Assembly: GCA_000403255.2 (NCBI GenBank)
Contig: KE159582.1
Coordinates: 682,500-746,499 of the forward strand
Source: Lachnospiraceae bacterium 3-1
GTDB taxonomy: Bacteria; Bacillota; Clostridia; Lachnospirales; Lachnospiraceae
Length of the DNA: 64,000 nucleotides
Reading direction: 5' to 3'
Shown here: positions 43,703 through 51,255 of the stretch, piece by piece
Layout: each line of letters starts with the position of its first letter
Position numbering within the stretch: the first letter of the stretch is position 1
Made by a program: the position numbers and the translations under genes
The notes under the pieces: generated by a model
The model's database searches: none
Told to the model about the DNA's origin: nothing
What the model saw: only the letters and a program-made list of their open reading frames with translations

Positions 43703-46173
43703 TGGATACACTCAAGGGAAAACAGGTCATGGTATGGACGTTCATGGGCAACACGAGGATGTACCAGGCGCTCCGGGACTACGGCGACCGCATCAGCCAG
43801 ATCGGGCTGTTCTCCTTCAAGGTCCGGGCGACCGGGGAAATCTACGAGAGCGGCGTTTCCATTGCGGAAGGCTCCACCATGCGGACGTATATCCAAAAAT
43901 GGCCGCACATCAGGTGGCTGCTGACCGTGGCGAATGACGGTACGAACAGCATCTTCAAGGCGCTGCGGGAGAACACGGGCGGGGCGCAGGATAAGTTCCT
44001 TTCGGAGCTTGTGCGGATCATGGAGAAATATCCGTGGTGTGACGGCGTGGACATCGATTTGGAGAAAGGAGACGATTATTCCACGGCGGCGAAGTCAACC
44101 GCCATGTTCCGCAATATTTACAACACTGTGAAGAATTATAACTCCACAAAATTGATGAACATCTGCCTGCCGGGTATGGACAGCATTAACGGCTCTGTCG
44201 GCGGGGAGAACTGGTGCGTCTACGGCGACCTCAACAATTACTGCGACACGGCTTCCATCATGAGCTACGGCATGGCGTGGGCGGGCAGCGCGCCGGGACC
44301 GGTGTCTCCCCGCTCGTGGCTGGAGGGCATTTATAATTACGCCGTGAAAGTCATGGACCCGGATAAAGTGTTCCTGGGGATGCCTGCCTACGGGTGGAAC
44401 TGGCGGATACACGACACGCCAAAGAACATGGGCGTGACCTACCGGGGGACTTCCAACACCTACTATGCGGCGCAGCTATGGATGAAGGGCGGCTACAATT
44501 TCACGGACGACAAGCCGCCGCAGCCGTTCATCCCCATCGTGGCCTATTGGGACGATTACGACAAGGTGCCGTGGGCGCTCCCCCATGTGTACGACTACAT
44601 GGAGGGGCGGGATGCGGTTTCCCATGATTACCCGCTGCTTTCCGGCACCTACAACCGCAGGCATTACCTTACCGCCTACGGAAAGGAGCAGAAGACGCAG
44701 TTTGAAAACATCATTGTTGACCGTAACGGCGGAAACCCTGACAGCTATTCCGGCATTGTGTCCGTTTCGGAGGGCATGGTGACCATGGGGGATAACGGCT
44801 CTGCTACTTACAGATTTTCCGTACCATCGGCGGGGACTTATGATGTGGCGGTGCGGCTTTGTTTCCCGTTCTGGGATAAAAATGGGATATATATTTCCAT
44901 AGACGGGGGCAGGAAGCATTTCACGGAAAGCCGCCTGTGGTGGCCGTACTGGAGGACTACCTTCTGGTCGGCACTGGCAGAGAGGATTTCCCTCTCCGCG
45001 GGGACGCATACCATCACGGTTTCGGTGGATGTGAAGGGCGTGCAGTTTTATGGTTTCCGTGTGTGCCAGTCCTTTTCTGAAGAACCGAGCGCCGGCTCCG
45101 CCACCTACACGCTTGCGCCGCGGAAGTTTAAGGATGTGGACGGGAACATGGCACAGCCGGACAGGGGCTTCAAGCTGACGCTGGAGATGCTCCGCAGGAA
45201 GCCGGATTCGGCGCTCATCTGGTATGAGGACTTCCGTGACGAGAACCCCCTGCCGGAAACCTACTGGACGACGCTTTCCGGCAAGTGGCAGGTGTGGCGG
45301 GAGGGCTATGAGAACCGGCCGTATTCACAGCTTGAGGGGAGCGGGCAGCTTGCATGGAAGTACAGCGGATTCAAGGAGCTGCACCTGCGGGCAAGGCTGG
45401 CGTTCCCGGCAGACGGAAGCGGAAAGGCGGGTGTATTCTGCGGGGATGTGTTCTGCTGCTTAAATATCGATACGCAGAGGGTGGAGCTTTACAAGGGCTC
45501 CACGCTGCTTGGCAGCTACAGCCAGGCCATCAGCCGGACACCGAATGCTGACCTGCGGGGGAATCCCGCCATGTACACGGTGGAGATGCGCATCCGGGGG
45601 AACCGGGTGCGTGTCTATTCCGGCGCATCCTATGTCCTGCGGTTCACGGCGGCAATCAGCGGTTTTTCCGGCGGCTACGCAGGGTACCGCTCGGATAAGC
45701 GGACCGTCTGCGAACTGATGAGGCTTGGGGACGCATGGACCTATGAGCCGTATGAGCGGTTTGATGTGCGGATGCCGGACGGCGGTTTTAAGTCCTTCGG
45801 CCGGATCAGCAGGAGCAGTGCCGCATGGGATGAGGAATTCCAGGTGTTCACGCTGACTTCCGATGTGGAGGAAGGCTCTACCCGCAGCGAGGACATTTCG
45901 ATGGATTATGATTTTTTCCACTCGGATTTGATGGAACTGTCCTGCGGGAACGATTATACGGCGGAAGTCATACCAAGGGACATCAATATCTGGATTTCCC
46001 GCCTGTTCCTTGGGGATGCGGACGGCTTCTCCATCCTCTATTACCAGGACGTGGACTCTCTCATCTATTGGGCGAACCAGGCGGCATACCGCTGGAAGCT
46101 GCGGGGGATGTGTATGTGGTCGCTTGGGCAGGAGGACATGAGGCTATGGGAATGGCTGCCGAAGCAGATATAA
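43702..46173 (+). CDS. Tail protein with GH18 glycosidase domain
   Basis: An 823-residue protein with an N-terminal glycoside hydrolase 18 barrel (about residues 5-330). The catalytic signature is WCDGVDIDLEKGDDYS (DxxDxDxE near residue 120); further barrel parts are ASIMSYGMAWAG and VFLGMPAYGWNW. Two or more strand-rich modules follow (about 345-480 and 500-700), likely sugar-binding. It probably attacks cell-wall or capsule polymer during adsorption. The ATG overlaps the previous stop. Confidence 0.82.
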   Translation: MDTLKGKQVMVWTFMGNTRMYQALRDYGDRISQIGLFSFKVRATGEIYESGVSIAEGSTMRTYIQKWPHIRWLLTVANDGTNSIFKALRENTGGAQDKFLSELVRIMEKYPWCDGVDIDLEKGDDYSTAAKSTAMFRNIYNTVKNYNSTKLMNICLPGMDSINGSVGGENWCVYGDLNNYCDTASIMSYGMAWAGSAPGPVSPRSWLEGIYNYAVKVMDPDKVFLGMPAYGWNWRIHDTPKNMGVTYRGTSNTYYAAQLWMKGGYNFTDDKPPQPFIPIVAYWDDYDKVPWALPHVYDYMEGRDAVSHDYPLLSGTYNRRHYLTAYGKEQKTQFENIIVDRNGGNPDSYSGIVSVSEGMVTMGDNGSATYRFSVPSAGTYDVAVRLCFPFWDKNGIYISIDGGRKHFTESRLWWPYWRTTFWSALAERISLSAGTHTITVSVDVKGVQFYGFRVCQSFSEEPSAGSATYTLAPRKFKDVDGNMAQPDRGFKLTLEMLRRKPDSALIWYEDFRDENPLPETYWTTLSGKWQVWREGYENRPYSQLEGSGQLAWKYSGFKELHLRARLAFPADGSGKAGVFCGDVFCCLNIDTQRVELYKGSTLLGSYSQAISRTPNADLRGNPAMYTVEMRIRGNRVRVYSGASYVLRFTAAISGFSGGYAGYRSDKRTVCELMRLGDAWTYEPYERFDVRMPDGGFKSFGRISRSSAAWDEEFQVFTLTSDVEEGSTRSEDISMDYDFFHSDLMELSCGNDYTAEVIPRDINIWISRLFLGDADGFSILYYQDVDSLIYWANQAAYRWKLRGMCMWSLGQEDMRLWEWLPKQI

Positions 46174-46269
46174 AATACACAATTTTCTCCACGGATGTTT
46201 GTGCAGCTTATGCCCGGAATTAACTTGATAAAATGTGAATTCAGAGCGAATATGTGTACTACCGAAAGG
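46171..46269 (+). promoter_or_regulatory. Repeated leader element, copy C
   Basis: Begins at the tail gene's stop with TAAAATACACAA and matches copy B closely through TTGTGCAG(C)TTATG, AATTAACTTGATAAAATGTG and the AGAGCGAATATGTGTACTAC core. ACGGAGGAAAACACA and an ATG follow. Confidence 0.65.
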
Positions 46270-46297
46270 AAAAAAACAAAAAACGGAGGAAAACACA

Positions 46298-46669
46298 ATG
46301 ACAAGATTTGAAAGGGAAATAAGCGGCAGCCTTGGGGAGTTCTGGAAGAAAAACGCAGAGGAGGAAGTAAGGAAAGCGGTGGCACAGGCAGACACGCAGG
46401 CGACAGTCGATGCGGACGGCGCAATCAGATGGGAAAGCAACGGGCGGTACCTGATGGATGACTTCTGCGAAAAGCTGGAATACGCAGGCTACGCTTTTGA
46501 CAGGGAGGCTACGGCAAGGAAACGGGATTCACAGAACGAGGAGAGCCTTGCACAGTACCGCAGGAACGACAGGGGGCTTTCCGGGGAGGCGCTTGCGGAG
46601 GCAAGGGCGGCATTCGGGGAAGGGGCAACGGTGGTAAATGTGCTGACCGGCAGGAAAACAAGGCTTTAA
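46298..46669 (+). CDS. Hypothetical protein behind leader element C
   Basis: A 123-residue charged, helical protein (FEREISGSLGEFWKKNAEEE, YLMDDFCEKLEYAGYAFDRE) with no family I can name. It is the only leader-linked gene outside the accessory island. It lies between the tail genes and the holin, a frequent place for phage cargo. A terminator follows. Confidence 0.6.
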   Translation: MTRFEREISGSLGEFWKKNAEEEVRKAVAQADTQATVDADGAIRWESNGRYLMDDFCEKLEYAGYAFDREATARKRDSQNEESLAQYRRNDRGLSGEALAEARAAFGEGATVVNVLTGRKTRL

Positions 46670-46696
46670 TGCAGACAGAATATTTTTAAGGAAACT

Positions 46697-46728
46697 GGCG
46701 GATGTCCACAGCGGGCAGCCGCTTTTTT
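46697..46728 (+). terminator. Terminator before holin
   Basis: GGCGG...CCGC with inner TG/CA and CC/GG pairs, then six T. It closes the short unit behind leader C. Confidence 0.5.
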
Positions 46729-46762
46729 CATACACAAAAATCTTTTAAAGGAGGGTTTCACT

Positions 46763-47182
46763 ATGAAGGAATTCTGGAACACGATTCAACTCATTTTCAC
46801 TGCCACCGGAGGGTGGCTCGGATGGTTCCTCGGCGGCTGTGACGGCCTGCTGTATGCTCTCATCGCATTTGTGGTGGTGGACTACATCACGGGCGTGATG
46901 TGTGCCGCAGCGGATAAGAAGCTGTCGAGCGAGGTGGGCTTCAAGGGCATCGCAAAGAAGGTGCTGATCTTCCTGCTGGTGGGGATCGCCAACATCCTCG
47001 ATGTGCAGGTCATTGGCACGGGAAGCGTACTGCGGACGGCAATTATCTTTTTCTATATCTCCAACGAGGGTGTGAGCCTTTTAGAGAATGCCGGACACCT
47101 GGGGCTGCCCATCCCGGAAAAGCTGAAGGAGATTTTAGAGCAGCTCCATGACAGGGCAGAGAACGGGAAGGGGGAGGAGTAA
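46763..47182 (+). CDS. Phage holin, toxin-secretion/holin 4 family
   Basis: A 139-residue holin. Three to four membrane segments are visible (GGWLGWFLGG, LLYALIAFVVVDYITGVM, VLIFLLVGIANILDV, TAIIFFYISNEGVSLLENAG). The segment DYITGVMCAAADKKLSSEVG is the family signature. A charged tail follows. AAGGAGGG precedes the ATG. It opens the membrane for the endolysin, which starts immediately after its stop. Confidence 0.92.
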   Translation: MKEFWNTIQLIFTATGGWLGWFLGGCDGLLYALIAFVVVDYITGVMCAAADKKLSSEVGFKGIAKKVLIFLLVGIANILDVQVIGTGSVLRTAIIFFYISNEGVSLLENAGHLGLPIPEKLKEILEQLHDRAENGKGEE

Positions 47183-48697
47183 ATGAAACTTGTGGAAAGC
47201 ATCCTGACAAGGAACCCCTGCTACACGGCAGGGCGGAAGATCACGGTAAAGGGGCTGATGCTCCATTCCGTAGGCTGCCCGCAGCCGAAGGCATCTGCAT
47301 TTATCAATAGTTGGAACAGCCCGTCACATGATAGTTCGTGCGTCCACGGCTTCATTGACGGCAACGATGGGACGGTGTACCAGACATTGCCGTGGAACCA
47401 TAGGGGATGGCACTGCGGAAGCGGAAGCAAAGGGAGCGGGAACAATACCCATATCGGGGTGGAGATGTGCGAGCCTGCGTGTATCAAGTACACGGCAGGC
47501 TCTGACTTTATCTGCTCCAACCTGGCAGAAGCACGGGCGGTGGCAAAACGCACCTATGAGGCGGCGGTGGGGCTGTTCGCCATGCTCTGTAAAAAATACA
47601 GCCTGAATCCATTGGAGGATGGCGTGGTCATCAGCCACAGGGAAGGCCACAGCCGGGGGATTGCCAGTAACCACGGCGACCCGGAACATCTGTGGACGCA
47701 GCTTGGGATGGGGTACACGATGGACGGATTCCGCAGGGCGGTCAAGGCGGCAATGGGCGGCGCATCCTCCGGAACGGATGGATACACGAAAATCATGGGG
47801 AATGCCGTGGCAGCGGCGGAGCAGATGAAAGCGTATCTGAAAGCGAAGAATCCAAAGGTCACGCAGTCCGTCCTTGAGACGGTTTCGCTATATCTTTCGG
47901 AAGGAAAAGCAGAGGGAGTACGGGGCGATATCGCTTTTGCGCAGTCCTGCCTTGAGACGGGGAACTTCACTTTTTCCGGCTCTGCGGTCACGCTTTCACA
48001 GAACAATTTCTGCGGTATGGGCGTGACTTCCAATGGTATGAAGGGGAATTCCTTTGACACGCCGCAGCTCGGCATACGGGCGCAGGTACAGCATCTGAAA
48101 GCATACGCCTCCACGGATGCGCTGAAGAACGCCTGTATCGACCCGCGTTTCAAGTATGTCACGAGGGGCTGTGCGGAGTATGTGGAGTGGCTTGGGCAGA
48201 AGGAGAACCCGGCCGGGAAAGGATGGGCGGCGGGAGCCGGATACGGGGAGAAAATCCTCTCCATCCTGAAAGGCATCTCCGGCACGGCAGGCAGCACATC
48301 CAAGCCTGCTCCTGCAGAGACCGAAGCCTGGTACCGCGTCCGGAAATCGTGGGCAGACGCATCCTCGCAGAAAGGGGCGTTCAAGTCGCTGGAGAATGCG
48401 AAGAAATGTGCGGATGAGAATCCGGGGCATAGTGTGTTTGATGTAAATGGTGTAAACATCTACACACCGAAAACAACAGCTTTTTCCCCGTATCTGGTGC
48501 GGGTATCCATCCCCGACCTAAACATCCGGAAAGGACCGGGGACTGATTACGGCAAGACCGGGAAATATACGGGAATCGGTACATTCACGATTGTGGAGGA
48601 AGCAGACGGAAAAGGAGCGTCCAAATGGGGACTTTTGAAATCCTACCAGAGCAAACGCAATGGATGGGTGAGTTTGGACTACGCAAAAAGAGTATAA
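47183..48697 (+). CDS. Endolysin: amidase, glucosaminidase-like and SH3 domains
   Basis: A 504-residue modular lysin. Residues 1-175 are an N-acetylmuramoyl-L-alanine amidase (LMLHSVGCPQP with a zinc His, HGFIDGNDGTVYQTLPWNHR, HIGVEMCEP, SHREGHSRGIASNHGDPEHL). Residues about 205-370 match a glucosaminidase domain (GDIAFAQSCLETGNFTFSG, NNFCGMGVTSNG, GIRAQVQHLKAY). A short SPOR-like segment and an SH3 wall-binding domain follow (VSIPDLNIRKGPGTDY). It lyses the host together with the holin. Confidence 0.92.
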   Translation: MKLVESILTRNPCYTAGRKITVKGLMLHSVGCPQPKASAFINSWNSPSHDSSCVHGFIDGNDGTVYQTLPWNHRGWHCGSGSKGSGNNTHIGVEMCEPACIKYTAGSDFICSNLAEARAVAKRTYEAAVGLFAMLCKKYSLNPLEDGVVISHREGHSRGIASNHGDPEHLWTQLGMGYTMDGFRRAVKAAMGGASSGTDGYTKIMGNAVAAAEQMKAYLKAKNPKVTQSVLETVSLYLSEGKAEGVRGDIAFAQSCLETGNFTFSGSAVTLSQNNFCGMGVTSNGMKGNSFDTPQLGIRAQVQHLKAYASTDALKNACIDPRFKYVTRGCAEYVEWLGQKENPAGKGWAAGAGYGEKILSILKGISGTAGSTSKPAPAETEAWYRVRKSWADASSQKGAFKSLENAKKCADENPGHSVFDVNGVNIYTPKTTAFSPYLVRVSIPDLNIRKGPGTDYGKTGKYTGIGTFTIVEEADGKGASKWGLLKSYQSKRNGWVSLDYAKRV

Positions 48698-48716
48698 CTG
48701 AATATTTAAACACAGC

Positions 48717-48763
48717 AAACAAGCCCGCAGCATTTCAAACGATGCTGCGGGCTTGTTTTTTCG
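48717..48763. terminator. Bidirectional terminator after lysis genes
   Basis: A perfect stem, AACAAGCCCGCAGCAT with ATGCTGCGGGCTTGTT, an eight-base loop and TTTTTT on the plus side. It separates the late operon from the convergent gene at 48773. Confidence 0.9.
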
Positions 48764-48772
48764 TTATGGCTT

Positions 48773-49075
48773 TTAATCAGTTTTCTTTTGTGCGCCCGGC
48801 AGGTGCAGCGGCTTTGTCATCAGTTCCACGCAGTCTGAAAAGCCGAGCAGATAGGCAAGTGCGCCATACCGTGCGCCGAGTGCGTTCTGTTCGCAGGAGT
48901 GCAGGTCAATCAGCTCCCGTGCCTCTTTTGGCAGGTCCATAGCCTCCAGCCGGTCTAAATATCCCCCGGACTTCCGGGCAATTTCCTGGTATTCCTCATC
49001 CTTTTCCAGAATGCGGTCCAGTACGCCGTTTACCCGCATATCCATCAGCAGGTACAGTACGGAATCCTTATCCAT
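48773..49075 (-). CDS. DUF6809-like hypothetical protein
   Basis: A 100-residue helical protein (VNGVLDRILEKDEEYQEIAR, LIDLHSCEQNALGARYG). It is the only minus-strand gene of the prophage besides the RIT genes. Such small convergent genes lie near the recombination module of related prophages. The start follows AAAGGAGGGA in the minus direction. Function unknown. Confidence 0.65.
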   Translation of the reverse strand: MDKDSVLYLLMDMRVNGVLDRILEKDEEYQEIARKSGGYLDRLEAMDLPKEARELIDLHSCEQNALGARYGALAYLLGFSDCVELMTKPLHLPGAQKKTD

Positions 49076-49206
49076 GGCAGAATCCCTCCTTTCCTCAGTG
49101 GTGCATATTAACTCTGAATCCGTGGATTATCAACTCAAAAGTAGATGGGAATAGTGACAAGCCGGTATTTCATAAAATGCCATGGACGGCTTTCTGTATT
49201 TTTTTC

Positions 49207-49251
49207 AAAAAACACCCCATCAAAAAGCCCTCCAAATCTCCGTATAGTGAG
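49207..49251 (+). promoter_or_regulatory. Promoter-like element, copy 2, before recombination module
   Basis: AAAACACCCCATCAAAAAGC to CAAATCTCCGTATAGTGAGG nearly repeats the element at 5295. It directly precedes GGAGG and the ATG at 49264. Sharing of this element suggests that the early operon and the recombinase operon use the same phage regulator. Confidence 0.5.
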
Positions 49252-49263
49252 GAGGTGCTTTCC

Positions 49264-49677
49264 ATGACGGACAGACAGAAACAGCAGGTCATACGCCTTC
49301 GGAAAGAAGGCTTCGGATATACGGCGGTCGCAAACAAAGTCGGGATTTCAAAAGACACGGTCAAGAGCTTCTGCAGGAGGAACGGGCTGGCAGGGGAAAT
49401 GGCGGCGGTTCAGGAGGATAGTGTTCCGGGATGCCGGGAGTGCGGGAAGCCCCTGCAACAGACGGAAGGGATGAAACCCCGCGTGTTCTGCTGTGATGAA
49501 TGCAGGGTGAAGTGGTGGCATGAACATCCGGAAAAGATAAAGCAGCGGGCGGTCTATTCCTTCACCTGTGCCGGGTGCGGGAAGCCGTTCACGGCCTACG
49601 GCAATTCCAGGCGCAAATACTGTTCCCACGAATGCTACATCAGGAACCGTTTCAAAGGCGGTGATGCCGGTGAGTGA
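49264..49677 (+). CDS. HTH and zinc-finger protein of recombinase module
   Basis: A 137-residue protein. Residues 1-45 are a helix-turn-helix of resolvase type (LRKEGFGYTAVANKVGISKD then TVKSFCRRNGL). The rest holds two Cys clusters (CRECGKPL...CCDEC and CAGCGKPF...KYCSHEC) that look like zinc ribbons. The ATG follows AGGAGGTG. Genes of this type stand before serine recombinases in clostridial elements and may regulate them or set directionality (inference). Confidence 0.75.
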   Translation: MTDRQKQQVIRLRKEGFGYTAVANKVGISKDTVKSFCRRNGLAGEMAAVQEDSVPGCRECGKPLQQTEGMKPRVFCCDECRVKWWHEHPEKIKQRAVYSFTCAGCGKPFTAYGNSRRKYCSHECYIRNRFKGGDAGE

Positions 49678-49846
49678 GAAGGAATTCCGTGCGGAGCTGC
49701 GTTACCGGATGTCGCTTTCCGTGGCAAAAACCATGCTTGAAAAGGGCATTATTTCCGAGGGTGAATATTCGGAAATTGATACAATACTGCTTGAAAAATA
49801 CCGGCCAACTCTGGGTACATTATTAGCCGGAAAACCCTTGATATAA
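49664..49846 (+). CDS. SHOCT-like small protein
   Basis: A protein of 60 residues with the SHOCT-type pattern MLEKGIISEGEYSEIDTILL followed by EKYRPTLGTLL. The GTG at 49670 has better spacing (about eight bases) from AAAGGCGG than the ATG at 49664 used here. It overlaps the preceding gene and comes 44 bases before the first recombinase. Its association with serine recombinase pairs is common, but its role is not known. Confidence 0.65.
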   Translation: MPVSEKEFRAELRYRMSLSVAKTMLEKGIISEGEYSEIDTILLEKYRPTLGTLLAGKPLI

Positions 49847-49890
49847 TTGCGGTTTGGAGTGATGTATAGTAGCGGAAAGGAGTTGGTTTC

Positions 49891-51255
49891 ATGAAGAAAA
49901 TCAGCAAAATTGAGCCGATACTCCCTGCCCTTCCGGAGCGGAAAAAAGTGGCCGCTTACGCAAGGGTGTCGCAGGACAGCGAGAGGCTCATGCATTCCTT
50001 ATCCGCGCAGGTAAGTTTTTACAGCGCCTACATACAGAAAAACCCTGAATGGGAATATGCGGGCGTGTACGCTGACGGGGCGGTCAGCGGAACCGGTACG
50101 GAGCAGAGGGATGAATTCAACCGCCTTATTGCGGACTGCGAGGCGGGAAAAATCAACATCGTGCTGACCAAGAGCATATCAAGGTTCGCAAGGAACACGG
50201 TCGACCTGCTGGACACGGTGCGCCATCTGAAGGAGATCGGCGTGGAGGTGCGGTTCGAGAAGGAACACATCCATTCGCTTTCAGAGGACGGGGAGCTGAT
50301 GCTTACCCTTCTTGCCTCCTTCGCCCAGGAGGAGAGCCGCAGCATTTCCGAGAATGTGAAATGGGCAATCCGCAAGGGCTTTGAAAAAGGGAAGCAGAAC
50401 GGGAACAGGAGGATTTACGGCTACGAATGGGACGGGGAGAAATACGTCATCGTCCCAGAGGAAGCGGAAAATGTCCGGCTGATGTTTGAAAACTATGTAA
50501 ACGGCATCCCACTGGAGGACACGGTGCGGCAGCTTAAGGAAATGGGAGTCAGGACGCTCAGGGGGTATGAATTCACCAGCGTCCAGATCACCTACATCCT
50601 GCAGAACGAACGCTACTGTGGCGACAAGCTGCTCCAGAAACGTTTTGTGGAGGATCATATCAGCCACAAGGAGAAAATGAACGAAGGCGAGCTTCCCATG
50701 TATTACATCGAGGACTGCCACGAGGCAATCGTGGACAGAAGCACCTTCCGGTGGGTGCAGGAAGAGATCAGGCGCCGGCGTGCCGAAGGGCATACGGCAC
50801 AGCCGGGGATAAAGACCTACTGTTTTACAAACAAAATTTTCTGCGGGGAATGCGGCCGCACTTATGTGAGGGCAATGCATCATTATAAGGTTATGCCTCC
50901 CTGTGTTTACTGGACCTGCAAGACCAAGAAGGCAAAGGGGGAATCCTGCAAAAGCAAAAACCTCCCGGAAGAGGCACTGAAAAAAGCCATTGCAAAAGCG
51001 ATGGGGCTGCCGGAATTTGACGAGGCGGCTTTCATGGAGCAGGTGGAAAAGATCGTATCCGTGGAGCCGCGGGACATCATCCTCCACTTCCGTGACGGGA
51101 GAACGGTGCGAGAGCCAGTCATCATGAAGGGGTATAAAAAGGAACATTATCCGCCGGAGGTGCTGGCATACCGTGCCGAGCAGAGGCGGCTGAAACAATT
51201 AAGGGAGGAGGCAGAGGCATATGGCAAAGATAACAGCGATACCGGCAACGATTGA
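49891..51255 (+). CDS. Large serine recombinase 1
   Basis: A 454-residue large serine recombinase. The catalytic resolvase domain begins VAAYARVSQDSERLMHSLSA (nucleophile Ser in RVS), with GTGTEQRDEFNRLI and TKSISRFARNTVDLL. A recombinase domain and zinc ribbon (FCGECGRTYVRAMHHY, with CKTKKAKGESC) follow. The C-terminal coiled coil is short. It overlaps the next recombinase by 35 bases. One or both proteins probably integrate and excise the prophage. Confidence 0.92.
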   Translation: MKKISKIEPILPALPERKKVAAYARVSQDSERLMHSLSAQVSFYSAYIQKNPEWEYAGVYADGAVSGTGTEQRDEFNRLIADCEAGKINIVLTKSISRFARNTVDLLDTVRHLKEIGVEVRFEKEHIHSLSEDGELMLTLLASFAQEESRSISENVKWAIRKGFEKGKQNGNRRIYGYEWDGEKYVIVPEEAENVRLMFENYVNGIPLEDTVRQLKEMGVRTLRGYEFTSVQITYILQNERYCGDKLLQKRFVEDHISHKEKMNEGELPMYYIEDCHEAIVDRSTFRWVQEEIRRRRAEGHTAQPGIKTYCFTNKIFCGECGRTYVRAMHHYKVMPPCVYWTCKTKKAKGESCKSKNLPEEALKKAIAKAMGLPEFDEAAFMEQVEKIVSVEPRDIILHFRDGRTVREPVIMKGYKKEHYPPEVLAYRAEQRRLKQLREEAEAYGKDNSDTGND

